From: Chloroflexota bacterium
GTDB lineage: Bacteria > Chloroflexota > Anaerolineae > Anaerolineales > Villigracilaceae
Assembly: GCA_016234495.1 (NCBI GenBank)
Contig: JACRBI010000054.1
Coordinates: forward strand, 62,001-126,000
Length of the DNA stretch: 64,000 bases
Direction: 5' to 3'
A program made the position numbers and the translations under genes. Positions within the stretch are counted from its first letter, which is position 1; each line of letters begins with the position of its first letter. Below the pieces are notes generated by a model. That model did no database searches, was not told where the DNA came from, and was given only the letters and a program-made list of their open reading frames with translations. Of the stretch, positions 40,745-48,952 are shown in pieces.

Positions 40745-43486
40745 ATGCGATTGATCCGAGGTTTTCTTTTAGTTGTTTTTTTTGCAGTGTTTGTGACGTC
40801 TCCGCTGGGCGTGCAGGCGCAGGCTCCTGTGCTGCCGCGCGACATCGCGGTTGTCTTGAATTCCATGAGCCCGGAAGAACGCGTGGGGCAATTGTTTCTG
40901 GTTACATTTAAAGGCTCTGATTTTTCTCAAAATTCCGAAATCTATGAATTGATCGTCCGCCATCACATCGGCGGCGTGGTGCTGCTTGGGCAAAATGATA
41001 ATTTCGCCCAAGCGCCAGATACTTTAACTCAAGTTCATACGTTGATCGCAGGGCTTCAACAACTGGAGTGGGATGCTTCGGTAAACCCTGTGGTGGTTGA
41101 CCTTGCCACCGGTGATACTGTTGATTCTGCGTATGTGCCGCTGATGGTCGGCGTTTCGCAGGAAGGCGACGCATATCCCACCGACCAGATTCTGGGCGGG
41201 CTGACTCCGCTGCCGAGTGAAATGGCGATTGGCGCTTCGTGGAATAAAGCTCTTTCTGAAAAAGTGGGCGAAGTGCGCGGGAACGAACTTGCTGCGCTTG
41301 GATTCAATTTATTCTTCGGTCCTTCGCTGGATGTGCTGGAGGTGCCGGTCGTTTCAGGAGGTGACCTGGGAACGCGCGTCTTTGGCGGCGACCCGTTTTG
41401 GGTGGGCGAATTGGGCAGCGCGTACGTCAGCGGTTTGCATAACGGCAGCGATAATAAATTGCTGGTCGTTGCCAAGCATTTCCCAGGCGTGGGCGGCTCT
41501 GACCGTTTGCCCGAAGAGGAAGTTTCGACAGTCCGCAAATCCATTGACCAGCTAAAGCAGATCGAGCTCGCTCCCTTCTTCACAGTTTCAGGGAATGCGC
41601 CTTCGCCTGAAGCCACAGTGGACGGTCTGCTCGTTTCCCACATTCGCTACCAGGGATTTCAGGGAAACATCCGCGCCACCACGCGCCCGATCAGTTTTGA
41701 CCCAACGGCATTAAAGCAAATCTTGGCATTGCCTGAATTTGCGACATGGTATTCTGAAGACGGTCTGATCATCAGCGACGACCTCGGCACGCGCGCGGTC
41801 AGTGACTTTTATGCATCCGGCGGCGGGCAATTTATTGCGCGGACTGCTGCGCGGGATGCCTTTCTCGCCGGGAATGACATGTTGTATCTGGGCAACATCA
41901 CCTCCAGTGAATCGACTGACACATTCACAAGCACGATTCGCGTGATAGATTTCTTTGCCCAAAAATATCGTGAAGACCCTGCCTTCGCCCAGCGGGTTGA
42001 TTCGTCTGTGGCGCGGATTCTCAAGGTGAAGTATGGCTTATATGGAAAATATGACATCGCCAATGTCCTTACGCCGCCGGACCGATTGGCAGAAATTGGT
42101 TCCGCAACCGATGTCACCTTCGATGTGGCGCGGAACTCTGCGACCCTCATCAGCCCTGACCCGCAAGACCTTGCTTCTGTTTTACCCCTGCCGCCCCAGG
42201 CGGATGAGCACCTGGTTTTCATCACAGACACCACCAGCGCAAAACAATGCTCCGAGTGCGCCGACCAGCCGCCGCTGGCGATAGATGCGCTGCAGCAGGC
42301 AGTCCTTCATCTCTACGGCCCGCAATCCGGCAACCTGACAACCAACTTCCGCCTCGCATCCTATTCCCTGCAAAATTTGGAAACCATGCTCGATCAAATT
42401 GAAATCCCGTTGATCGAAGACGATCTCAGCCGCGCCGATTGGGTTGTCATTTCGCTGGCCGATTCTTCGCAGGACCAACCCGCGCTCATCAGCCGTTTTT
42501 TGCGCGAGCGGCCCGACCTTCTGCGTGAGAAACACGTCGTCCTGTTTTCTTTTGGCGCGCCATATTATTTTGACACGACCACCATTTCAAAGCTCAGCGC
42601 ATATTTTGCACTTTACAGCAAACAGCCGCAATTTGTGGATGTGGCTGCGCGGCTGCTCTTTCAGGAATTGACCCCGATCGGGGCTTCACCTGTCAGCATT
42701 TCCGGGATCGGATATGAATTGATCTCGGTACTGACTCCCAACCCGACTCAAATCATCCCGCTCTATCTTGACCTTGAAGTTGCTCCTGAAAACCCCGATT
42801 CAGTTTCCACACCCGAGCCGACTCCGATTCCATTGTTCCAGATCGGCGACACGATTGCCATCCGCACAGGCGTGATCATGGATAACAATGATCACCCCGT
42901 TCCAGACGGCACGCCCGTTCAATTTTCCATGACGTTGACCGGAGAAGGCAGCGGCATCCAGCAGGTGGATGCCGTGACGACGCAGGGCGTGGCGCGTGCC
43001 GCATTTGGATTGGACAAGCCCGGTCTGCTTGAGATTCGTGCGGCAAGCGACCCCGCTGTAAACTCATTGGTGTTGCAATTGGATGTTTCGCAATCCGGCG
43101 CTGTGGCTGTGACGGTGGTCGTTCCCGAGTTGACCCAATCCATTGAGCCGGCGGCGACTGAAACGCCTGTCGTTGAAATCGTGGAGGGGTACATCTCTGT
43201 CGAAGGGTATCCGCGTTTTCCCGCGTGGCTGGTGGCGATGCTCTTTATCGCACTTTCCACTCTTATCGGATTCGCGGTGGGAAGCCGCATCGCAGGCCGC
43301 CGCTCCGCTTCCCGCTGGGCATTGGGAATTGCGCTGGGCGGACTCGCCGCCTACAACTATCTGTCATTTGGGCTGTTCGGAATCATGAACTGGCTTTCAA
43401 CCAACGGGCTTTCCGGACTGATCATGTTTGTCCTGCTTGGGGAATTGCTCGGCTATGTCGCAGGCTGGTTATGGTCGCGGCGGTAG
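40745..43486 (+). CDS. Exported glycoside hydrolase family 3 protein, C-terminally membrane anchored
   Basis: About 913 residues from the ATG at 40745. A signal peptide (about 1-25) leads to a GH3 N-terminal domain: MSPEERVGQLFLVTF, GGVVLL, VVAKHFPGVGG and the nucleophile region IISDDLGTRAV. This is NagZ-like beta-N-acetylhexosaminidase architecture, but the Asp-His pair expected after KHFPGxG is not evident (SDRLPEEE). A Pro/Thr linker, an Ig-like beta domain (about 700-780) and about three C-terminal helices follow. A role in surface glycan or peptidoglycan turnover is inferred. Confidence 0.85.
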   Translation: MRLIRGFLLVVFFAVFVTSPLGVQAQAPVLPRDIAVVLNSMSPEERVGQLFLVTFKGSDFSQNSEIYELIVRHHIGGVVLLGQNDNFAQAPDTLTQVHTLIAGLQQLEWDASVNPVVVDLATGDTVDSAYVPLMVGVSQEGDAYPTDQILGGLTPLPSEMAIGASWNKALSEKVGEVRGNELAALGFNLFFGPSLDVLEVPVVSGGDLGTRVFGGDPFWVGELGSAYVSGLHNGSDNKLLVVAKHFPGVGGSDRLPEEEVSTVRKSIDQLKQIELAPFFTVSGNAPSPEATVDGLLVSHIRYQGFQGNIRATTRPISFDPTALKQILALPEFATWYSEDGLIISDDLGTRAVSDFYASGGGQFIARTAARDAFLAGNDMLYLGNITSSESTDTFTSTIRVIDFFAQKYREDPAFAQRVDSSVARILKVKYGLYGKYDIANVLTPPDRLAEIGSATDVTFDVARNSATLISPDPQDLASVLPLPPQADEHLVFITDTTSAKQCSECADQPPLAIDALQQAVLHLYGPQSGNLTTNFRLASYSLQNLETMLDQIEIPLIEDDLSRADWVVISLADSSQDQPALISRFLRERPDLLREKHVVLFSFGAPYYFDTTTISKLSAYFALYSKQPQFVDVAARLLFQELTPIGASPVSISGIGYELISVLTPNPTQIIPLYLDLEVAPENPDSVSTPEPTPIPLFQIGDTIAIRTGVIMDNNDHPVPDGTPVQFSMTLTGEGSGIQQVDAVTTQGVARAAFGLDKPGLLEIRAASDPAVNSLVLQLDVSQSGAVAVTVVVPELTQSIEPAATETPVVEIVEGYISVEGYPRFPAWLVAMLFIALSTLIGFAVGSRIAGRRSASRWALGIALGGLAAYNYLSFGLFGIMNWLSTNGLSGLIMFVLLGELLGYVAGWLWSRR

Positions 43487-43554
43487 GTTTGTGTTTTTTG
43501 TAGTTCATCAGAAATGATTTCCAGAAACATGCATCGTCTCACAGGAGAAAAAAC

Positions 43555-44565
43555 ATGCCAGCATTGAAAACAGCAAAAAAAGAAAAAGAACCCCCGATCT
43601 TGTTTGATAAAACGCAAGCAATAATCAGGCAGGTCAATAAAATACTGGGCGGCACACTTGTCACTTATTTCAATAACCAGCGCGGAAATGTCTGCCATGA
43701 CGATGTGCTTGCCTTGTATGAATTGCTTGAAAAGATTGGCTATCAGGAAAAAATCTACCTCTTCATCAAATCCAGCGGCGGAAATGGACAGGCCTCCCTG
43801 CGCCTTGTGAACCTGTTGCGCCAATATTGCAAGGAAGTCATCGCAGTCATTCCATTGGAATGTGCCTCCGCCGCGACCATGATCACCCTCGGCGCGAACG
43901 AGATCCAAATGGGACCGATGGCATTTCTCACGCCGGTCGATACCTCGCTGACACATTCCCTGTCGCCGATAGACCGTGACAATGACCGTGTCAGTGTCAG
44001 CCTCGATGAGTTGACTCGCGTTGTCCGCTTGTGGCAGGCGCAGAACGGTGATGCGAAAGAGAACCCGTATCAGGAATTGTTCAGGCATGTTCATCCGCTC
44101 GTGATCGGCGCAGTGGATAGAGCCGAGTCGCTTTCGATCATGCTCAGCAAGGAATTGCTTGCGTATCACATCAAGGATGAGCAAACGCAAGACAAGATCG
44201 CAAGCGCGTTGAATGCAAAATATCCCTCGCATGGCTACCCCATTTTGTTTGAAGAAGCCAAGCGTATCGGCCTCAAGGTCAGCCACCTTGCGCCAGAGAT
44301 CAATTCGCTTTTGCTTGAACTCAATGAACTGTACAGCGAAATGGGTCAGCGCGCCACAACCGACTTTGACGATACGCATGCGCACGGCAACGAAATTCTC
44401 AACATCTGGGAGTCGACCGATGTACTCACTTATTATCAACAGGACAAAGATTGGTTCTACCGCACCGAAGAGCGCCGCTGGATCTCCCTCAATGACATCA
44501 GCAGTTGGCGGCGCGTGTTGAAAGTTGGGAACAAGGTCGAAAAGTCAATTTTGCACATCACGTAA
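43555..44565 (+). CDS. SDH/Clp-fold serine protease-like protein
   Basis: 336 residues. Clp-crotonase fold: LFIKSSGGNGQASLRLVNLL, then a nucleophile-type ECASAATMITLGANEIQMGP as in the SDH_sah (PF01972) group related to SppA/ClpP. No signal peptide or membrane helix is seen. The C-terminal part (about 210-336) is unassigned. AGGAG lies 8 nt before the ATG. The substrate is unknown. Confidence 0.82.
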   Translation: MPALKTAKKEKEPPILFDKTQAIIRQVNKILGGTLVTYFNNQRGNVCHDDVLALYELLEKIGYQEKIYLFIKSSGGNGQASLRLVNLLRQYCKEVIAVIPLECASAATMITLGANEIQMGPMAFLTPVDTSLTHSLSPIDRDNDRVSVSLDELTRVVRLWQAQNGDAKENPYQELFRHVHPLVIGAVDRAESLSIMLSKELLAYHIKDEQTQDKIASALNAKYPSHGYPILFEEAKRIGLKVSHLAPEINSLLLELNELYSEMGQRATTDFDDTHAHGNEILNIWESTDVLTYYQQDKDWFYRTEERRWISLNDISSWRRVLKVGNKVEKSILHIT

Positions 44566-44591
44566 TGTAGTCAAATTCCAAAACACAAAAC

Positions 44592-44629
44592 AAAAAATCC
44601 CCGCAGGCATCAGCCCGCGGGGATTTTTT
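44592..44629. terminator. Bidirectional terminator
   Basis: 13-bp stem AAAAAATCCCCGC with complement and a 12-nt loop between convergent genes; poly-A and poly-T ends serve both strands. Confidence 0.88.
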
Positions 44630-44658
44630 AATGCTTACTCGCCAACAGCTAACTGCTA

Positions 44659-45999
44659 TTATGCGGTTTCCAAATACTTGGTGATTTCGTAATCCGTCAC
44701 ACGCAGGCGGAACTCATCCCACTCTTCCAGCTTGGCGCGCATGTAGGCTTCGAAGAGATACGGTCCAAGCGCAGACTTCAAGACTTCGTTCTTCTCCAAC
44801 TCGGCAAGCGATTCGGCCAGTGAGCCGGGCAGTTCGGTCACGCCCAACTTGGTGCGTTCCTCCTTGTCGAGGTGATACAGGTTGATGTTGTTGAGCGGCT
44901 TGGGCGCGGCGAGATTCCTGTCAATGCCATCGAGGGCGGCGGCCAGCATTACCGTGAAAGCCAGATACGGATTGCAGGATGGGTCAGGGAAACGCAACTC
45001 AGCGCGGACAGCCTTGTCGCGTCCTTCGGTGTAGCGCGGAATGCGTACCAATGCCGAGCGATTCTGCTGCGCCCAGCCGATGTAGACCGGCGCTTCATAA
45101 CCGGGTACCAAACGCTTGTACGAATTCACAGTCGGAGCGACCACACCCGCCAACGCGCGGGCATGTTCCAGTTGACCGGCGATGAACGAATATGCCAGCG
45201 GAGAAAGATGGGCGGTGTCATTCTTGTCGAAGAACAGATTGTTGCCGGTCTTTATGTCGAAGAGAGACTGGTGGCAGTGCATACCAGAGCCATTAATGCC
45301 GTACACAGGCTTCGGCATGAAAGATGCGACTAGTCCATGCTGGGCGGCAATCGCCTTTACGGTGTATTTCAAGGTCAGCACATTATCGGCCGCCTTCAAA
45401 GCATCGGCAAAGCGGAAATCAATTTCGTGCTGGCCGAGCGCAACTTCATGGTGACCCACTTCCACATCCAGACCCATCGCGTCGAGCGCTTCCATCAACG
45501 CGGTGCGCACCACGACGGCTTCGTCGAAGGATGAGAAATCAAAGTAACCGCCCGTATCGTGGGGGACGGGGTGAACGCCATGACCGTTCTCGCCCTTGAA
45601 CAAAAAGAACTCAGGCTCGGGGCCGATGTTGAGCATCCAGCCGCGGTCGGCAATTTTCTTGAGGATGCGCTTCAACGCGCCGCGCGGATCGCCTTCAAAC
45701 GGCTCGCCGCCGGGCGTGTAAATATCGCAGAACACGCGCGCCCGTTTTGAGTCAGCCGCTGACCACGGCAAAACCGCATAAGTATCGGGGTCGATCTTCA
45801 AGCGCATATCGCTTTCCTGAATGCGCGCAAAACCCTCCACCGATGAGCCGTCAAACCACGCGCCGTCTTTCAACACATCCTCGAGATGGCGCACGGGCAT
45901 GTCCACGCTCTTGACCGCGCCCATCACATCGGTGAATTGCAATGAGATGAATTTGACGTTATCTTCTTTTACTTTTTTGACCAAATCTTTTGCATCCAT
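44659..45999 (-). CDS. glnA: Type I glutamine synthetase
   Basis: 446 residues, the length of GSI-alpha enzymes. KFISLQFTDVMGAVKSVDMP, DGSSVEGFARIQESDM, FCDIYTPGG, metal-site PEPEFFLF, GHHEVALGQHEIDF, KPVYGINGSGMHCHQSL and NSYKRLVPGYEAPVYIGWA are all present. The adenylylation-loop signature of GSI-beta is absent, and the C-terminus is not the Firmicutes-type feedback one by eye. It makes glutamine from glutamate, ammonia and ATP. AAGGAG lies 9 nt before the ATG. Confidence 0.97.
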   Translation of the reverse strand: MDAKDLVKKVKEDNVKFISLQFTDVMGAVKSVDMPVRHLEDVLKDGAWFDGSSVEGFARIQESDMRLKIDPDTYAVLPWSAADSKRARVFCDIYTPGGEPFEGDPRGALKRILKKIADRGWMLNIGPEPEFFLFKGENGHGVHPVPHDTGGYFDFSSFDEAVVVRTALMEALDAMGLDVEVGHHEVALGQHEIDFRFADALKAADNVLTLKYTVKAIAAQHGLVASFMPKPVYGINGSGMHCHQSLFDIKTGNNLFFDKNDTAHLSPLAYSFIAGQLEHARALAGVVAPTVNSYKRLVPGYEAPVYIGWAQQNRSALVRIPRYTEGRDKAVRAELRFPDPSCNPYLAFTVMLAAALDGIDRNLAAPKPLNNINLYHLDKEERTKLGVTELPGSLAESLAELEKNEVLKSALGPYLFEAYMRAKLEEWDEFRLRVTDYEITKYLETA

Positions 46000-46027
46000 T
46001 TTTCACTTCTCCTTTTTTGATTTTGAA

Positions 46028-46075
46028 TTGACAACTGATAACTGACGACTTCTCACTGGTCACTCTCCACTATAA
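46028..46075. repeat. Heptamer array at the end of the EamA gene
   Basis: TTGACAA, CTGATAA, CTGACGA, CTTCTCA, CTGGTCA, CTCTCCA, CTATAAA: seven units in strict 7-nt phase. The array runs into the last codons of the EamA gene at 46060. Confidence 0.85.
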
Positions 46076-46983
46076 ACCTCCTTCGCCTCACTACTGACCT
46101 TTGGCCTGCTCCTGCTATTAATAAACATCACCGACCCGATAATGATCGCAGTCGCCAGCCAGATGCGCGATTCCAAAACTTCATTGCCCAGCCAGGCACC
46201 AAGCAGAATTGCCACGATCGGGTTGACATACGCATAGGTTGCCACCAGCGAAATAGGAGCATTTTGCAACAGCCAGATGTATGAGCCAAATCCAACAATC
46301 GAACCGATGGTGATCAGATATCCCAAACCGATCAGGGACCGCGTTGAAACCTCGGCTGGATTCCAGCCATTCAACTCGCCGGTGACCAGCGAGACGATGA
46401 ACAGCCCGATGCTGCCCATCAACATCTCTGCGCCGGTCGTCATCAACGACGACTTTGGCAGGTCGGCCGACTTGCTGTACACAGAGCCTGTCGCCCAAAG
46501 CAGGCAGGCTGAAAGCAATGCAGCGACGCCGTAAATATTTAATCCCGCGCCTGCAACTGCTTCCGCTGGATTGATGAGGACATAAATGCCGATAAAGCCG
46601 ATCACCAACCCGACGATGGATTGCCAGTTGGGTTTTACACCGTGCGGGCGGATCGCCTCTGCCACCACCAAAAACAAGGGCATCGAACCGATGATCAACG
46701 CTGCGATACCCGAAGGGATGAATTGCTCTGCCCACGAAACCAGTCCGTTACCGCCGAGCAGGAGCAAAATGCCGATGATGGCTGTAGATATCCACTGTTT
46801 GCGGGTGGGCATATCGTAGCCTGCGGCGCGCTGCCAGATGACGAGGATCAACCCTGAGACGAGGAAACGCACCCCTGCATGAAAGAACGGGGGGATGGTC
46901 TCGATCGCGACTTTGATTCCAAAATAAGTCGAGCCCCAAACGATGTATAACGCTACCAATGCCAGCCAGATTTTTGTTTTCAT
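46060..46983 (-). CDS. EamA family drug/metabolite transporter
   Basis: 307 residues with ten hydrophobic helices in two EamA repeats (about 5-135 and 150-285). Opening LYIVWGSTYFGIKVAIETIPP is typical of the YedA/RhaT-like branch. Members export amino acids or metabolites; the substrate cannot be assigned. GGAAAAA precedes the ATG. Confidence 0.88.
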   Translation of the reverse strand: MKTKIWLALVALYIVWGSTYFGIKVAIETIPPFFHAGVRFLVSGLILVIWQRAAGYDMPTRKQWISTAIIGILLLLGGNGLVSWAEQFIPSGIAALIIGSMPLFLVVAEAIRPHGVKPNWQSIVGLVIGFIGIYVLINPAEAVAGAGLNIYGVAALLSACLLWATGSVYSKSADLPKSSLMTTGAEMLMGSIGLFIVSLVTGELNGWNPAEVSTRSLIGLGYLITIGSIVGFGSYIWLLQNAPISLVATYAYVNPIVAILLGAWLGNEVLESRIWLATAIIIGSVMFINSRSRPKVSSEAKEVYSGE

Positions 46984-47003
46984 TTTTTCCTTTTGTGATT
47001 AGG

Positions 47004-47095
47004 CCTGACATGTCTCATCACAGTTCTTGTTTATCACAACCTCTGTGCGAGAATGTAAAGATTCCTAACCAATTTCCTGTGGAGACATGTCAGGT
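47004..47095. repeat. Inverted repeat CCTGACATGTCTC
   Basis: CCTGACATGTCTC near 47004 and its exact complement GAGACATGTCAGG near 47083 flank 66 bp containing the upstream region of the EamA gene and the last codons of the HTH-MGMT gene. A related ACCTGACAGGTCT/AGACCTTGCAGGT pair is at 48055-48115. Confidence 0.65.
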
Positions 47096-47964
47096 CTCAT
47101 TTCATGTAACAATAACGCTTTCTTCCTCGCAGACCCGTACCGATAATTCCCAAACTCGCCGTTCTTGCGAATGACCCGGTGACAGGGAATCAACACGGCG
47201 ATCGGGTTATGCCCAACGGCGGTGCCGACTGCGCGCAATGCGTTTGGGTTTCCGATATGCGCGGCGATGTGTTCGTAGGTGGTCACCGAACCAAGCGGGA
47301 TGTTGATCAGCGCTTCCCAGACCTTGATCTGAAAGTTGGTGCCGCGCAGGTGCAGCCTCAAACGCTGATCAGCCTGCTCGAAAGCCGAATCAGTTCCACG
47401 GTCACCCGCAGGGGGCTGCGCCGAAAAGATGCGGGCAATGAGCGGGGCAGTGGATTTGTAATCCTCGATCATTTTCGCCTGATCCCAGTCCGCCACCAGG
47501 TTGTCGATCGCGCTGCCCTCGCTGGTTTGCACAAATCCCAAATGACAGATGCCTCGTTCAGTTGTAGCGATCAGGCATTTTCCAAATGGCGTTTGATGCA
47601 GGCCATATTGAATGGTGAGCCCCGCGCCATGTGATTTGTACTCGCCGGGTGTAACGGCCTCGGTGTTGATAAACAGGTCGTGCAGGCGGCCCAAACTTGA
47701 AAGCCCGACTTGATGAGTGGTTTCGATCAAATTTTCAGAGCGGGCGAGCAGGTCTTTGGCATGTTCCTTGGTCAGGAATTGCATGAAGCGCTTCGGGCTG
47801 ATGCCTGCCCAGCGGGTGAACATTCGCTGGAAGTGGTATTCGCTCAAGCCGACGGCTGATGCGATCTCGCCGAGTTCAGGCTGGCGGTTGACGTTGGCTT
47901 CGATGTATTGAATGGCTTGTTCGACGAGTTGATAATGTTGTGAAGGTGCAGTTGTTGATTCCAT
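47065..47964 (-). CDS. HTH (AraC) - O6-alkylguanine-DNA methyltransferase fusion
   Basis: 299 residues from the ATG at 47964, which has AAGGAG 6 nt upstream; an in-frame start at 48042 is less likely. An AraC-type HTH (about 10-105, GLSEYHFQRMFTRWAG, SPKRFMQFL) is fused to an MGMT domain with the acceptor-Cys motif IPCHRVIRKNGEFGNYRYG near 270. The N-terminal methylphosphotriester domain of E. coli Ada is absent. It repairs O6-methylguanine by irreversible methyl transfer and may also regulate transcription. Confidence 0.92.
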   Translation of the reverse strand: MESTTAPSQHYQLVEQAIQYIEANVNRQPELGEIASAVGLSEYHFQRMFTRWAGISPKRFMQFLTKEHAKDLLARSENLIETTHQVGLSSLGRLHDLFINTEAVTPGEYKSHGAGLTIQYGLHQTPFGKCLIATTERGICHLGFVQTSEGSAIDNLVADWDQAKMIEDYKSTAPLIARIFSAQPPAGDRGTDSAFEQADQRLRLHLRGTNFQIKVWEALINIPLGSVTTYEHIAAHIGNPNALRAVGTAVGHNPIAVLIPCHRVIRKNGEFGNYRYGSARKKALLLHEMRPDMSPQEIG

Positions 47965-48054
47965 ATTAATCTCCTTTTGATGCTGGAGATTGTATTGGTT
48001 CTGTTGATGAGAGGCGACCCGTTTCTTGCTCTTTATTTTCATCTGTTTTTAAAT

Positions 48055-48115
48055 ACCTGACAGGTCTCCAGAAGTGGTTGATGATAAGTGCGCTCATCCA
48101 AAAGACCTTGCAGGT
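48055..48115. repeat. Short inverted repeat
   Basis: ACCTGACAGGTCT at 48055-48067 pairs with AGACCTTGCAGGT at 48103-48115 (two mismatches). It is a probable REP-like unit between the HTH-MGMT gene and the RNA terminator. Confidence 0.5.
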
Positions 48116-48132
48116 TTGCCTATGGAATAAAA

Positions 48133-48162
48133 AAAACAGGTATGCCTGGGCATACCTGTTTT
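48133..48162 (-). terminator. Terminator of the candidate ncRNA
   Basis: 14-bp perfect stem (AAAACAGGTATGCC and complement) with a 2-nt apical gap; on the minus strand it runs into eight T. This strand asymmetry marks transcription toward lower coordinates. Confidence 0.82.
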
Positions 48163-48443
48163 AATACACACTGGTATTAAAAAGAAACGCCCTTCCATTA
48201 AAGCATAAGCAATACTTTCTGCTTATTTTCACTGCGTTCACTTTGTCCCAAACATCACTGTCTGGTTTTCAGTGGGGACAATGGCAAAAGCCATTCCTCA
48301 AAACGCTTGCTTTGGAAGGGAGAAGGAAGCCAGTGCTCTGGCTTCGAAGGCATCCGCTGATCTATCCGATTTTCTTGCCCTGATGATGATTGGGCAATTA
48401 GCGTCCCGTTCGCACGGGAGAACCTTCACCTCGTGATCTTTAT

Positions 48444-48479
48444 GTCATTGCGAGGGCGTTTTTGCCCGAAGCAATCTCC
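48444..48479. repeat. Dispersed palindrome inside the candidate ncRNA
   Basis: GTCATTGCGAGGGCG...CCCGAAGCAATCTCC is a well-known type of bacterial dispersed repeat (variants of GTCATTGCGAGGAGCGAAGCAATC). It folds as GCGAGGGCG/CGCCC-GCAAT arms and sits in the 5' half of the RNA. Confidence 0.7.
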
Positions 48480-48576
48480 TGTTTAAGATGGGGACTGTTT
48501 TACAAAGTACGCTCGCAGTAACATCGAAGACCCAGCCGCTTGTATCTCCGTATTCAATTGTTTTTCAATGGGGCGT

Positions 48577-48605
48577 ATTGTATACGCACCATTGAGGCTC
48601 GTCAA
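48577..48605 (-). promoter_or_regulatory. Near-consensus sigma-70 promoter of the candidate ncRNA
   Basis: Minus strand: -35 TTGACG (48605-48600), 17-bp spacer, -10 TACAAT (48582-48577). Expected start about 48570. Confidence 0.8.
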
Positions 48606-48634
48606 GTGAGAAATTTCTAATTTTGCTTGACAAG

Positions 48635-48809
48635 GAGAACCCCGCTTATGCCGTGTACTGCCAGGTTTTGAACCTGCAAGTGCAGGTGGGTCCCTACCTA
48701 GAAACGCCGCCTTGGCTCAGGCCTATCGCGTTATTTCTATTAAGTTAAGAACCCTTTTAATATGTATTGGCTCAAAACGTGAAGGCAATATCACGAACAC
48801 AGCAGGGCT
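48635..48809 (-). ncRNA. ssrS: 6S RNA
   Basis: About 175 nt on the minus strand. The 5' end AGCCCTGCTGTGTTCG and the 3' segments GACCCACCT...AGGTTCAAAACCTGG and CACGGCA...GCGGGG match the conserved 6S pattern (5' CCCTGCxGTGTTCG, 3' ACCCACCT, AGGTTC, CACGGCA, GGGG). The 5' and 3' ends pair to form the closing stem (CCC-GC with GC-GGGG). TTGAGCC lies near the central bubble, and the GGGT/ACCC pair starts the apical stem. 6S RNA mimics an open promoter and sequesters the housekeeping RNA polymerase, mainly in stationary phase. No clear terminator follows. Exact ends are estimated. Confidence 0.82.
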
Positions 48810-48815
48810 GAAATT

Positions 48816-48821
48816 CTTATA
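48816..48821 (-). promoter_or_regulatory. -10 box of the 6S RNA gene
   Basis: TATAAG on the minus strand with an upstream TG one base away (extended -10, TGGTATAAG). It is 6 nt before the proposed 6S start. Confidence 0.6.
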
Positions 48822-48952
48822 CCATAATCAATGATGCAGGGATAGTGAAAAATTAACCCGCGTTGTTTACAGTTTTATTAATTATTTGCTTTTGATTCGG
48901 AGTTATGCTAACCTTTGTTTATCGTATCCAACCTTAATTAATGGAGGAATGC

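Larger units (their letters stand above)
48133..48570 (-). ncRNA. Candidate structured non-coding RNA, family not recognised
   Basis: About 440 nt between a near-consensus promoter (48577-48605) and a strong terminator (48133-48162) on the minus strand, with no ORF over 40 codons that looks real. Several hairpins are visible: CCCGTTCGCACGGG at about 48410, GAAGCCAGTGCTCTGGCTTC near 48328, TGGCAAAAGCCA, and TTGCCC...GGGCAA. It is not RNase P (no GAGGAAAGTCC), tmRNA (no tag or tRNA-like ends), SRP RNA, or a riboswitch class that I recognise. A long riboswitch leader is less likely because the terminator is complete and the next gene has its own ribosome-binding site. Confidence 0.55.

Noticed and set aside
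40316-40866. Frames overlapping the glycerophosphodiesterase and GH3 start
   Set aside because: Shadow frames; the true genes have catalytic motifs and signal peptide.
48380-48430. Resemblance of CCCGTGCGAACGGGACGC in the ncRNA to a c-di-GMP-I riboswitch core
   Set aside because: The tetraloop receptor and the second conserved half are missing, and there is no downstream gene in cis.
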